Assembly: GCF_017094505.1 (NCBI RefSeq)
Contig: NZ_CP064787.1
Location: forward strand, 2,790,001-2,854,000
Direction: 5' to 3'
Length of the DNA stretch: 64,000 nt
Source: Halapricum desulfuricans
GTDB taxonomy: Archaea > Halobacteriota > Halobacteria > Halobacteriales > Haloarculaceae
Part shown: one piece after another, positions 38,446 to 46,897 of the stretch
Position numbering within the stretch: the stretch's first letter is position 1
How the letters are laid out: each line of letters begins with the position of its first letter
Position numbers and translations under genes: made by a program
The notes under the pieces: generated by a model
What the model saw: only the letters and a program-made list of their open reading frames with translations
Databases searched by the model: none
What the model was told of the DNA's origin: nothing

Positions 38446-41139
38446 ATGGCTGGGACGGACTGGCACGCAGCGACCGCAGACGAGACACTTGAAGCAGTGG
38501 CGTCGAGCGAAGACGGCCTGTCCACCGACCGGGCGGCGCGTCGTCTCGCCCGGCACGGCCCGAACACGATCGGGGAGGGAGAGGCCATCAGCCCGGCACG
38601 GATCTTTCTCCATCAGTTCACGAGCCCGCTCATCTACGTCCTGCTCGTCGCCTTCGTCGTCACGGTCGCCATCGACCACTACGCCGACGCGATCGTCATC
38701 GCGCTCGTGCTCGTCGTCAACGCGGCCATCGGGTTCGTACAGGAATACCGGGCCGAAAACGCGATGGCGGCGCTGGCGTCGCTCGTCGCGCCGAAGGCAC
38801 GCGTCCGCAGGGACGGTAACGTCTCCAGAATCGACAGCTCGGAGCTGGTTCCCGGTGACATCGTGCTCCTGGAGTCCGGCGACATCGTCCCTGCGGACGT
38901 CCGGCTGGTCCGGACGACCGAGTTACGACTCGACACGTCGATCTTGACCGGCGAGTCGGAACCCGTCCCCCGAACGGCAGAACCCGTCGAAGCGGCACGC
39001 ACGGTCGTCGATCGGCGGAACATGGCCTACATGGGAACGTCGGTCTCGTCGGGGCGGGGCGTCGGTGTCGTGGTCGCGACCGGCGGGGAGAGCCAGATCG
39101 GGACCATCGCGGGGCAGGTTCGAGAGACAGCGCGTGCGACGACGCCGCTCCAGACCCGAATGCGCCGGTTTGGCAACCTGATCAGCGTCGCCGTCCTCGC
39201 AGTCGCGCTCGTCCTGCTCGCCGTCGGGCTCTGGCAAGCGATCCCGCTCGCGGACGTCTTCCTGCTCGCGGTCGCGACGGCGGTCTCGGCCATCCCGGAG
39301 GGATTGCCGGTGGTCATGACGGTCGCGCTCGCCGTCAGCGTCCGCCGGATGGCCGGGCGCAACGCCATCGTCCGGCGGCTTCCCGCCGTCGAAACGCTCG
39401 GCTCCTGTAGCGTCATCGTCTCGGACAAGACGGGGACTATCACCGAGAACCGGATGACAGTCCAGCGGATGTGGACCTCCGACGGGTTCGTCGACGTGAC
39501 CGACGATGGGAGCCCGGGCGAGGGCACGTTCGGCCGGATCCGCGGGGACATCTCGGTCGAGGCGGGGACGACGCTGTACGAGACGTTGCTCGCCGGAGTG
39601 TTGGCGAACGAAGCGTCGCTCGTCGAAACGGACGACGGCGAGCTCGAACCGGTGGGCGATCCCACGGAAGCGGCCCTACTCGTGGCCGGTCGCAAGGCAG
39701 GGCTCGACCAGCGTTCGCTGACTCGCGCCCGTCCACAGATCGGTCACCGCCCGTTCGAGTCGGACCGTCGCTACACCGCGTCCGCGCGGACGATCGGCGA
39801 CCGATCCGTGACCTACGTCAAGGGCGCGCCCGAGCGCGTCGTCGACATGTGCGAGACGATGTCGACGTCGGCCGGGGGAGCCCCGATCGACACCGAGACA
39901 GTGCTCGCGCGCGCCGAGGAACTCGCCGACGACGGGCTCCGTGTCATCGCGATGGCCCGCGGCGACGGGGACCTGACGGATACCGAGGAGCCGGACGGAC
40001 TGACGTTCCTGGGGTTCGCGGGCCTGATCGATCCGCCGCGAGCGGGCGTCTCGGAGGCGATCGAGGCGTGCTCTCGTGCCGGCATCGACGTCAAGATGGT
40101 CACCGGGGATCACGCGGCGACTGCGAGAGCCATCTCCGAACAGGTCGGGATCGACTCCGACCGGGTACTCACGGGCGCGGAGGTGGCTTCGCTCTCCGAC
40201 GACGAACTGACTGCACGCCTCCGGGAGACTGCCGTCTTCGCTCGCATCAGTCCGGTTCAGAAACTTCGGATCGTCACGTTACTCCAGGCCGACGGCGAGA
40301 TCGTGGCCGTCACCGGAGACGGGGTCAACGACGCACCGGCGCTGAAGGCGGCTCACATCGGTGCTGCGATGGGGATCTCCGGCACTGACGTCGCGAAGGA
40401 AGCCAGCGAGATGGTCCTCACGGACGATAATTTCGCCACGGTGTACGCCGCCGTCGAAGAGGGACGGACCGTCTTCTCGAACATCCGCAAGGCGACGATG
40501 TTCCTCCTCGCGACCGGCGTCGCGCTCGTGCTGGCGATTCTCGCTGCATTCTCCCTCGCCGTCGCGGGCGTGCTTCCGCGCGGCGAGACCGGGCTCTTCC
40601 CGCTGCTGCTCTTGCCTGCACAGGCGCTGTGGCTGAACGTCGTCAACAACGGCATTCAGGACGTCGCGCTCGCGTTCGAGCCGGGCGAGCGCGAACAGTT
40701 CGAACGGCCACCCCATCGGCCCGACGAGGGGTTGCTCTCGCGGCAGCTCCTCGAGCGAACTGTCATCGTCGGGGTCTGGCTCGCGGCCCTCGCGCTCGCC
40801 GTCTTCTGGTACGAGTTCACGAACGGGGCGGCGCTCGGATACGCCCAGACGGCCGCCCTGTCGACGATGGTCGTGTCGATGGCGCTGTTTCTCGGGACGT
40901 GTCGCTCCGAGTCGCGCTCCGTGCTCGAGAAGAGCCCGGTCTCGAATCCGCTCCTCTTCGCCGGGACGCTCACGGCACTGGCCGTGCATCTGCTCGCGAT
41001 CCACGCCGCCCCGACGCAACTACTGCTCGGTGTCGAGCCGATCGCGGTCGACACGTGGATCCGTATCCTCGTTCTGTCACCGACAGTGGTGCTCGTCGCC
41101 GAAACGCACAAGCGCTGGCGCACGGCCTCCCGGCCGTGA
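38446..41139 (+). CDS. P-type cation-transporting ATPase (P2-like)
   Basis: An 897-residue ion pump. N-terminal cation-ATPase domain (TADETLEAVASSEDGLSTDRA), actuator loop ILTGESEPV, phosphorylation site SDKTGTITENR, nucleotide domain with KGAPERVVDM, hinge TGDGVNDAPALK, and ten expected helices. M4 has PEGLPVVMT as in calcium pumps. M6 reads LNVVNNGIQDVALAFEPGE, lacking the N-x2-T-D pattern of calcium pumps, so the transported ion (Ca, Na, K or Mn) is uncertain. Coupled to the upstream Usp gene. Confidence 0.92.
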   Translation: MAGTDWHAATADETLEAVASSEDGLSTDRAARRLARHGPNTIGEGEAISPARIFLHQFTSPLIYVLLVAFVVTVAIDHYADAIVIALVLVVNAAIGFVQEYRAENAMAALASLVAPKARVRRDGNVSRIDSSELVPGDIVLLESGDIVPADVRLVRTTELRLDTSILTGESEPVPRTAEPVEAARTVVDRRNMAYMGTSVSSGRGVGVVVATGGESQIGTIAGQVRETARATTPLQTRMRRFGNLISVAVLAVALVLLAVGLWQAIPLADVFLLAVATAVSAIPEGLPVVMTVALAVSVRRMAGRNAIVRRLPAVETLGSCSVIVSDKTGTITENRMTVQRMWTSDGFVDVTDDGSPGEGTFGRIRGDISVEAGTTLYETLLAGVLANEASLVETDDGELEPVGDPTEAALLVAGRKAGLDQRSLTRARPQIGHRPFESDRRYTASARTIGDRSVTYVKGAPERVVDMCETMSTSAGGAPIDTETVLARAEELADDGLRVIAMARGDGDLTDTEEPDGLTFLGFAGLIDPPRAGVSEAIEACSRAGIDVKMVTGDHAATARAISEQVGIDSDRVLTGAEVASLSDDELTARLRETAVFARISPVQKLRIVTLLQADGEIVAVTGDGVNDAPALKAAHIGAAMGISGTDVAKEASEMVLTDDNFATVYAAVEEGRTVFSNIRKATMFLLATGVALVLAILAAFSLAVAGVLPRGETGLFPLLLLPAQALWLNVVNNGIQDVALAFEPGEREQFERPPHRPDEGLLSRQLLERTVIVGVWLAALALAVFWYEFTNGAALGYAQTAALSTMVVSMALFLGTCRSESRSVLEKSPVSNPLLFAGTLTALAVHLLAIHAAPTQLLLGVEPIAVDTWIRILVLSPTVVLVAETHKRWRTASRP

Positions 41140-41208
41140 CAGCGACGGGTCACGTCCGGACCCGGAGTTCTCCGTAAGCACTATGCCCGCAGCCACCTCG
41201 GTTCCGGT

Positions 41209-43581
41209 GTGGCCTCTCACGCAGACAGCGAGACCGAACTCCCCGTCTCCGAGGTGCTCCCGGAGTTCGCCGACGCCTTTCCCTTCGAGCGGTTCAACCG
41301 GATGCAGACCGAGACGCTGCCGGCGCTGCTCGATCGGTCGGACAACGTCGTCGTGAGCGCGCCGACCGCCAGCGGCAAGACCGCAATCGCCGAGGTCGCG
41401 ATCAGCGAGACGATCCGGGCCGGCGGGACCGCGCTCTTTATCGCTCCGCTTCGCGCGCTCACCAACGAGAAAGAGCGCGAGTGGGAGCGCTTCGAGGAAC
41501 TGGGCTATTCGGTGTACGTCGTCACCGGCGAGCGCGACCTCAACCCGCGCCGGGCCGAGCGCGCGGACGTGCTCGTGATGACCCCCGAGAAGGCCGATTC
41601 CGCCACGCGCAAGCACGACACGCCGCGGTACTCCTTCATTACCGACGTGGACACTTGCGTCATCGACGAGGTGCACCTGCTCGACTCCGAGCGCCGTGGG
41701 TCGGTGCTGGAGGTAACGATCTCGCGGTTCCGGCGGCTCTGTGACCCCCGGATCGTCGCGCTGTCGGCGACGATGCCCAACGTCGAGGACGTGGCCGACT
41801 GGCTCGACGCCCCGCCGGAGACGACCTTCGAGTTCGGCGAGTCCTACCGGCCGGTCCCGCTCAACGCCGACGTCAAGACCTACACGCACGGCGACAACGC
41901 CTTCGCCGACAAGTACCGCCGGCTCTATCGCGCGATGGACCTCGTCGAACCCCACCTCGAAGACGACGGGCAGGCGCTGGTCTTCGTCTCCTCGCGACAA
42001 GACACCGTCCAGGCCGCCAAGAAGGCCCGCGACGAACTGGTCGAACGCGATATCCCGATGGGCGCGCGCGGCGACTACGACTTCCACAACGACGCCGCCG
42101 AGCTGAGCAACGACACGCTCCGCCAGTCGGTGCTCGACGGCGTCGCCTTCCATCACGCCGGCCTCTCGCGGGACGACAAGAACCGCGTCGAGCAGTGGTT
42201 TCGCGAGGGGAAGATCCAGTTGCTGTTCTCGACGTCGACGCTCGCCTGGGGCGTGAACCTGCCCGCCCGCTGTGTCGTGATCCGGGACACGAAGTACCAC
42301 GATCCGCTCGAAGGTGAGGTCGACATGAGCCCGCTGGACGTCCTCCAGATGCTCGGGCGAGCGGGCCGGCCCGGTTACGACGACACCGGCTACGCCTGGG
42401 TGATCGCCGACCGGGGCGAGGCCGACAAGTACCGGCGGCTGCTTCGGGACGGCAAGGACATCGAGTCGCGGCTGGCCGAGGACCTCGAGTCCCACCTCAA
42501 CGCCGAGATCGCGATGGGGACGATCGACGACCTGGAGGACGTGCTCTCGTGGCTGGAGACGACCTTCTATCACGTCCGGGCCGAGAGCGCCCCCGAGCAG
42601 TACGCCAGCGCCGGGGACTTCCGCGAGCACGCCTCGCGGACGCTGCGCGGGCTGGTCGATCGCGGCTTCATCGAGATGGACGAGGACCTCTCGGTCGACG
42701 CGACGGCGCTGGGCCGACTCGCCTCGAAGTTCTACCTGCGTCTCGACACCGCCCGGTCGTTCGCGGACCTGGCCGAAGCGGCCGACGGACTGACCGACGA
42801 CGCCGTCCTCAGATCCGTCGCGCAGGCCGGCGCCTTCGACAGCGTCTCGGCCCGACAGGACGAATCGGACGCCGTCGATGCAGTGCTTGGCAGTCGCGGC
42901 GAGTCGCTCGATCCCGGCCCGCGAAAGGTGTACGCGATCCTCCGGTCGGGGATGAACGACACCGTCCCCTCGGAGCTGAAAAGCGACGCCTGGGTGATCC
43001 GCCAGAACGCGCTCCGTCTGCTGGCCGCGCTGCAGGCGTTTCTCGATCGGTTCGCAGGTGCCCGTGCCGCCAATCTGGCCCGCCGGGTCGAGGCCCGCGT
43101 CGAGCACGGCCTCAGCGAAGGCGCAGTCGGGCTGACGGCGATCGACGGCGTCGGCTCCGGTCGGGCGAAAACGCTCGCGGCCGCCGGCTTCGCGACGCCG
43201 ACCGACGTGGTCGACGCCGACCGGGACGAACTGGTCGCCGCCGGCCTGAGCGACGGCGTCGCCGAACGGATTCAGGGACACGCCGGGGACCTCCCCAGAG
43301 TCGTCGTCGAGTGGGGATCGTTCCCCGAGACGATCGCCCGCGGCGACAACAGCATGCAGGAAGTTACCGTCCGCAACGTCGCCGGCGGTGCCCGCGCCGG
43401 CGTCCGGGTCACGGTCAACGGCGTCGAGATGACCGCAACCGACTGCTATCTCGGCGAGACGACGCTCCCGGTCGGCGTCTTCGGTGGCGACGCCGACGAA
43501 CTCACCTTCCGGGTCGAGATCGCCTATCCCGAACTCCCGATCCAGCCGGTCGTCGAAACGCGGTCCGTTGACGTTTCGTAG
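41209..43581 (+). CDS. Ski2-like superfamily 2 helicase (Brr2/ASCC3-like)
   Basis: A 790-residue helicase. Q-type region FNRMQTETLPALL, Walker A APTASGKTAI, Ib APLRALTNEKE, DEVH box IDEVHLLDSE, motif III LSATMPN, IV LVFVSSRQ, V STSTLAWGVNLPA and VI QMLGRAGRPGYDD. Then a winged helix, a Sec63-type helical region (about 520-640), helix-hairpin-helix DGVGSGRAKTLAAAGF and a C-terminal beta-sandwich (about 710-790). It resembles Brr2/ASCC3/MER3 helicases more than Hel308; role likely in DNA or RNA remodelling. GTG start at 41209; the nearby ATG 41183 is out of frame. Confidence 0.9.
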   Translation: MASHADSETELPVSEVLPEFADAFPFERFNRMQTETLPALLDRSDNVVVSAPTASGKTAIAEVAISETIRAGGTALFIAPLRALTNEKEREWERFEELGYSVYVVTGERDLNPRRAERADVLVMTPEKADSATRKHDTPRYSFITDVDTCVIDEVHLLDSERRGSVLEVTISRFRRLCDPRIVALSATMPNVEDVADWLDAPPETTFEFGESYRPVPLNADVKTYTHGDNAFADKYRRLYRAMDLVEPHLEDDGQALVFVSSRQDTVQAAKKARDELVERDIPMGARGDYDFHNDAAELSNDTLRQSVLDGVAFHHAGLSRDDKNRVEQWFREGKIQLLFSTSTLAWGVNLPARCVVIRDTKYHDPLEGEVDMSPLDVLQMLGRAGRPGYDDTGYAWVIADRGEADKYRRLLRDGKDIESRLAEDLESHLNAEIAMGTIDDLEDVLSWLETTFYHVRAESAPEQYASAGDFREHASRTLRGLVDRGFIEMDEDLSVDATALGRLASKFYLRLDTARSFADLAEAADGLTDDAVLRSVAQAGAFDSVSARQDESDAVDAVLGSRGESLDPGPRKVYAILRSGMNDTVPSELKSDAWVIRQNALRLLAALQAFLDRFAGARAANLARRVEARVEHGLSEGAVGLTAIDGVGSGRAKTLAAAGFATPTDVVDADRDELVAAGLSDGVAERIQGHAGDLPRVVVEWGSFPETIARGDNSMQEVTVRNVAGGARAGVRVTVNGVEMTATDCYLGETTLPVGVFGGDADELTFRVEIAYPELPIQPVVETRSVDVS

Positions 43582-43719
43582 GCTCTTGTTCGCTGATCGC
43601 TCTCTTCGAGACCGTTCGGCGCGGCGCCATGCGGTGCGAACAGACCGGCGTAACGGGCACAGCCTCTCCTGCGCGGGAAACCGCCCGCCTTTTTGACGGT
43701 GCTGCCCCACCAGTGGCAT

Positions 43720-44778
43720 ATGCGGGTCGCGTTCGTCTCGATGGAGACAACTCGTCACGACGACAGCGGGGGCACGCGCCGACTCGAGCGACTCGCCCGT
43801 CTGCTCGCCGAACGCGGCCACGACGTGACCGTCTTCTGCGCACGGTCCTGGGACGGCGAACGCGAGACGGCGACCGACGCCGGCGTCGTCTATCACGGCG
43901 TGACCGACGGGCCCGCACAGACGTCGTTCGCGCTTCGGCTCCCGTGGGCGCTGAGCCGGTTCGATCCCGACGTGATCCACGCGCTCTCGACGCCCGCCTC
44001 ACAGGTCGTCGCCGCGAATTTCGGCGGGACGCTCGCGCGTGCGCCGCTGCTCGTCGAGTGGTTCGGCGACAGCGACCCCTCCGGGTCGCGGTGGGCAGGA
44101 CGTGCCCGCTCTGTCCCCGACCGGATCGTCACGCCCTCCGAACTGGTCCGGACCGGACTCCGCGAGCGCGGCGTCGCAGACGAGCGCCTGCGGACGCTCC
44201 CCGAGAGCATCGACATGGACCTCGTCCGCTCGGTCGACCCGGCCGAGGACGTCGACGTCGCGTTCGCGCACCCGCTCGACGAAACGGCCAACGTCAAGAG
44301 CCTCCTGCTGGGGCTGGCCGAACTCCGCGACCGCGAGTGGTCCGCGACAATCATCGGCGACGGGCCCGCCCGCGAGGAGTACGAACGGGAGGTCGAGGAC
44401 CTGCGGATCGGCGACCGCGTCGAGTTCGTCGGCGAGTGTTCGCGCGAACGACGACTGTCGATCTACAGGGGGGCTCACGCGTTCGTCCAGACGGCCTACC
44501 GCGAACAGTTCGCCACCGAGTTGCTGTGGGCGCTCGCTGCCGGCTGTGTCGGGATCGTCGAGTATCAGGCCGAATCTAGCGCCCACGAACTGATCGAGAA
44601 CTACGACCGCGGCTTCCGGGTGACGACGCCGCAGCAACTCGCCGACGCGATCGTCGGCGCCGGCGAGTTCGAGCACCTGACGGTCGAGGACTCGTGGGCC
44701 GACTACGACCACGAGGCCGTCCTCGAATCGTACCTCGAGCTGTACCGGGACCTGCAGGACGAATACGGCCTGCTTTGA
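43720..44778 (+). CDS. Family 4-type glycosyltransferase
   Basis: A 352-residue GT-B enzyme. N-terminal domain RVAFVSMETTRHDDSGGTRR and AERGHDVTVFCAR, middle RIVTPSELVRTGL, and C-terminal ATIIGDGPAREEYEREV and a donor-site region where the usual GLPxxE is replaced by AAGCVGIVEYQAESSAHELI. It likely transfers sugar to lipid or glycoprotein intermediates. No other glycosylation genes are adjacent. ATG 43720 matches the family N-terminus. Confidence 0.88.
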   Translation: MRVAFVSMETTRHDDSGGTRRLERLARLLAERGHDVTVFCARSWDGERETATDAGVVYHGVTDGPAQTSFALRLPWALSRFDPDVIHALSTPASQVVAANFGGTLARAPLLVEWFGDSDPSGSRWAGRARSVPDRIVTPSELVRTGLRERGVADERLRTLPESIDMDLVRSVDPAEDVDVAFAHPLDETANVKSLLLGLAELRDREWSATIIGDGPAREEYEREVEDLRIGDRVEFVGECSRERRLSIYRGAHAFVQTAYREQFATELLWALAAGCVGIVEYQAESSAHELIENYDRGFRVTTPQQLADAIVGAGEFEHLTVEDSWADYDHEAVLESYLELYRDLQDEYGLL

Positions 44779-44797
44779 CGCCGAGTGAAGCCGGTCG

Positions 44798-45850
44798 TCA
44801 CCTGTCGGCGGCCACGTCGATCTCGCCTGCGTCCAGTTCGGCTTCGATCTCGCGGGCCGCCTCGACCATGTTGGCCATCTTCTGGTAGGCGACCTCGCGG
44901 GGCAGCAGCTTCAGGCCACAGTCCGGCGAGACGGTCAACTGTTCGGGCGGAACGACCTCCAGTCCGCGCTTGATGTTGTCCTTGATCTGGTCGACGGACT
45001 CGACCTCGGCGTCGTGGACGTCGACGACGCCCATCGCGAAGTCCTTGGTGAACTCGTGTTCCTTGAAGACCTCGACCTGCTCGAAGTCGCCGTTGGCCAG
45101 TTCGAGGTCGAGTTCCTCGACCGGGAACTCGAGGATCTCGGGGTAGATCCGCGAGTAGTCGCCGTAACAGACGTGCAGTCCCAGACGGACATCCGCAGGC
45201 ACGTCTTCGACGATCCGTTCGAGGGCCTCGCCGACGATGGCGTGGTCGTCGGGCGTCGTCGCCAGCGCGGGCTCGTCGATCTGGATGTACCGCGCCCCGG
45301 CCTCGACCAGCGCCTCGATCTCCTGGTTGACCAGGTCCGCAAGCGCGTAGGTCAACTGCTCCTCGTCGTCGTAGACCTCGTTGAAACTCCAGGACGCAAG
45401 CGTGTAGGGACCGGTGATCGGGACCTTCACGGGTGCGTCGGCGACCTCGTCGGTGAACTCGAACTCCTCGACCAGCCACTGCTCGTCGTACTCGACCTGA
45501 TCGACCACGGAGGGCTTGTCGAAGTAGTTGTGTCCCCAGACCTTCACCCGACCGTTGAACTCGTAGCCGTCGATCCGGTGGGCGAAGTACTCGACCATCT
45601 CGTTGCGCCGCATCTCGCCGTCCGTGACGGCGTCGATTCCCGCTCGCTCGTGCTCGTCGGTGATCAGCCGGGCGGCGTCGTCCTTGGACTCTTCCCAGTC
45701 CTCGACGTCGAACTCCGAGTCGGGATCCTCGAAGAGTTCCCGGGCCGTGTCGTGCCACTCGGGCTTTGGGTAGGAGCCGACGACGGTCGTCAGCAGGAAG
45801 TGGTCGTTGGGGTGATCATCGGGTCGGAACTGCTCGCGCGTGTCCGTCAT
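44798..45850 (-). CDS. Methionine synthase, catalytic (C-terminal MetE-like) protein
   Basis: A 350-residue cobalamin-independent methionine synthase catalytic domain. TTVVGSYPKP start, DGEMRRNEMVEYF, YIQIDEPALATTP, and the zinc ligands HVCYGDYSRI and SPDCGLKLLPRE. Bacterial MetE has an extra N-terminal barrel; in archaea the domains are separate. The upstream gene encodes a related protein without zinc ligands. Methyl donor in haloarchaea is unclear (folate or other). The ATG overlaps the stop of the upstream gene by 4 bp. Confidence 0.93.
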   Translation of the reverse strand: MTDTREQFRPDDHPNDHFLLTTVVGSYPKPEWHDTARELFEDPDSEFDVEDWEESKDDAARLITDEHERAGIDAVTDGEMRRNEMVEYFAHRIDGYEFNGRVKVWGHNYFDKPSVVDQVEYDEQWLVEEFEFTDEVADAPVKVPITGPYTLASWSFNEVYDDEEQLTYALADLVNQEIEALVEAGARYIQIDEPALATTPDDHAIVGEALERIVEDVPADVRLGLHVCYGDYSRIYPEILEFPVEELDLELANGDFEQVEVFKEHEFTKDFAMGVVDVHDAEVESVDQIKDNIKRGLEVVPPEQLTVSPDCGLKLLPREVAYQKMANMVEAAREIEAELDAGEIDVAADR

Positions 45851-46842
45851 GCTGTCACCTCCTCGGCGTCGGCCGCGCCGGCGAGCGCCCGGAGTTTCTC
45901 CTCGAACTTGTTGACCGGCAGGTAGAACAGTTCGGTGTTGGCGGTCGCGTAGATCGTCTCGAAGTCGGTGGTCGTCCGGTCGTCGACCCACTCGATGCGC
46001 TCGCGGATCTCGCCGGGCGTCTCGACCAGCGTGTTCTGGCCGTCGACGACGCCCAGCGCGATCGAGTCCTTCGTACCGTACTCGTTGATGTTGTAGAGGT
46101 TCTGTTCGTGGTCGGTCACGAAGTCGTAGCCGACGGCATCGATATCGGCATCGAGCAGGTGGGCGTGGACCTTCTCTTCGAGCGCGCCCCAGTAGGTCTG
46201 GACGACCACGTCGGTATCGAGCGCCGACGCGACGGTGTCGATCGCGTCGCTGGCGCGTTCGTCCTCGCCGTCGTCGGGTGTGTCGGTGACGAGCGAGGGT
46301 TCGAGCAACAGAAGCGTCTCCACGTCGGGGAACTGCTCGGCCTCGCCGGCCAGGAAGTCCGCGACGGCGTCCAGAAACGCGGCGTCGTCGCCGTAGTGCT
46401 CGTCGGTCGCAAGTTCGGCCAGCGAATACGGGCCCGGAAGCACGGCCTGCAGACCGGCCCCGACCTGTTCGTCCGCTGCCGTCAACTCCGCCGCGACGTC
46501 GCCGTCGGCCGTCAGCTCGCCGGTGACGACGGGCTCTCGATAGAAGTTGTTGTTGTCGTAATATCGAACGATGCCGCGGGTTTCGACGCTGTCGTGGACC
46601 GCCAGCGGGTGTGCGAGCATGTCGTCCCAGCGCAGCTGTCCCTCGACGATCCGGTCGAGCCCGGCCGACTGCTGGCTCTCGATGACCTCGGATCGCGCCT
46701 CCTCGTAGACGGCGACGACCGCATCGCTCTCGTCACCGCCGATCAGATCGCTTCGCTGGTGGCCTTTCAACTTCGACAGTTCGTCTTTCGCCCAGTCCGG
46801 TAACGGATACAGTCCCGGCGTCGTCGATACGATCTCTGCCAT
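45847..46842 (-). CDS. MetE-like partner protein of methionine synthase
   Basis: A 331-residue barrel protein related to MetE: TTPGLYPLPDWAKDEL, EGQLRWDDMLAHPLAVHD, AVLPGPYSLAEL, GYDFVTDHEQNL, LGVVDGQNTLVETP. Zinc-binding His/Cys of the catalytic half are missing, so it probably binds the methyl donor or supports the partner. Co-transcribed with the catalytic gene by a 4-bp overlap. TATA-like TTTAATATTTAC lies about 30 bp upstream (46868-46880), implying a leaderless start at 46842. Confidence 0.88.
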   Translation of the reverse strand: MAEIVSTTPGLYPLPDWAKDELSKLKGHQRSDLIGGDESDAVVAVYEEARSEVIESQQSAGLDRIVEGQLRWDDMLAHPLAVHDSVETRGIVRYYDNNNFYREPVVTGELTADGDVAAELTAADEQVGAGLQAVLPGPYSLAELATDEHYGDDAAFLDAVADFLAGEAEQFPDVETLLLLEPSLVTDTPDDGEDERASDAIDTVASALDTDVVVQTYWGALEEKVHAHLLDADIDAVGYDFVTDHEQNLYNINEYGTKDSIALGVVDGQNTLVETPGEIRERIEWVDDRTTTDFETIYATANTELFYLPVNKFEEKLRALAGAADAEEVTA

Positions 46843-46897
46843 TGTCCCTGCCTATGGAATGACGGTCTTTAATATTTACTACTTCGAGGAATGCTCG

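Noticed and set aside
41077-43980. 967-residue minus-strand open frame
   Set aside because: Antisense to the Ski2-like helicase; no recognisable domain and typical mirror composition.
43629-44579. Arg-rich 316-residue frame overlapping the glycosyltransferase
   Set aside because: Frame-shifted shadow of the glycosyltransferase, very Arg-rich and without a domain.
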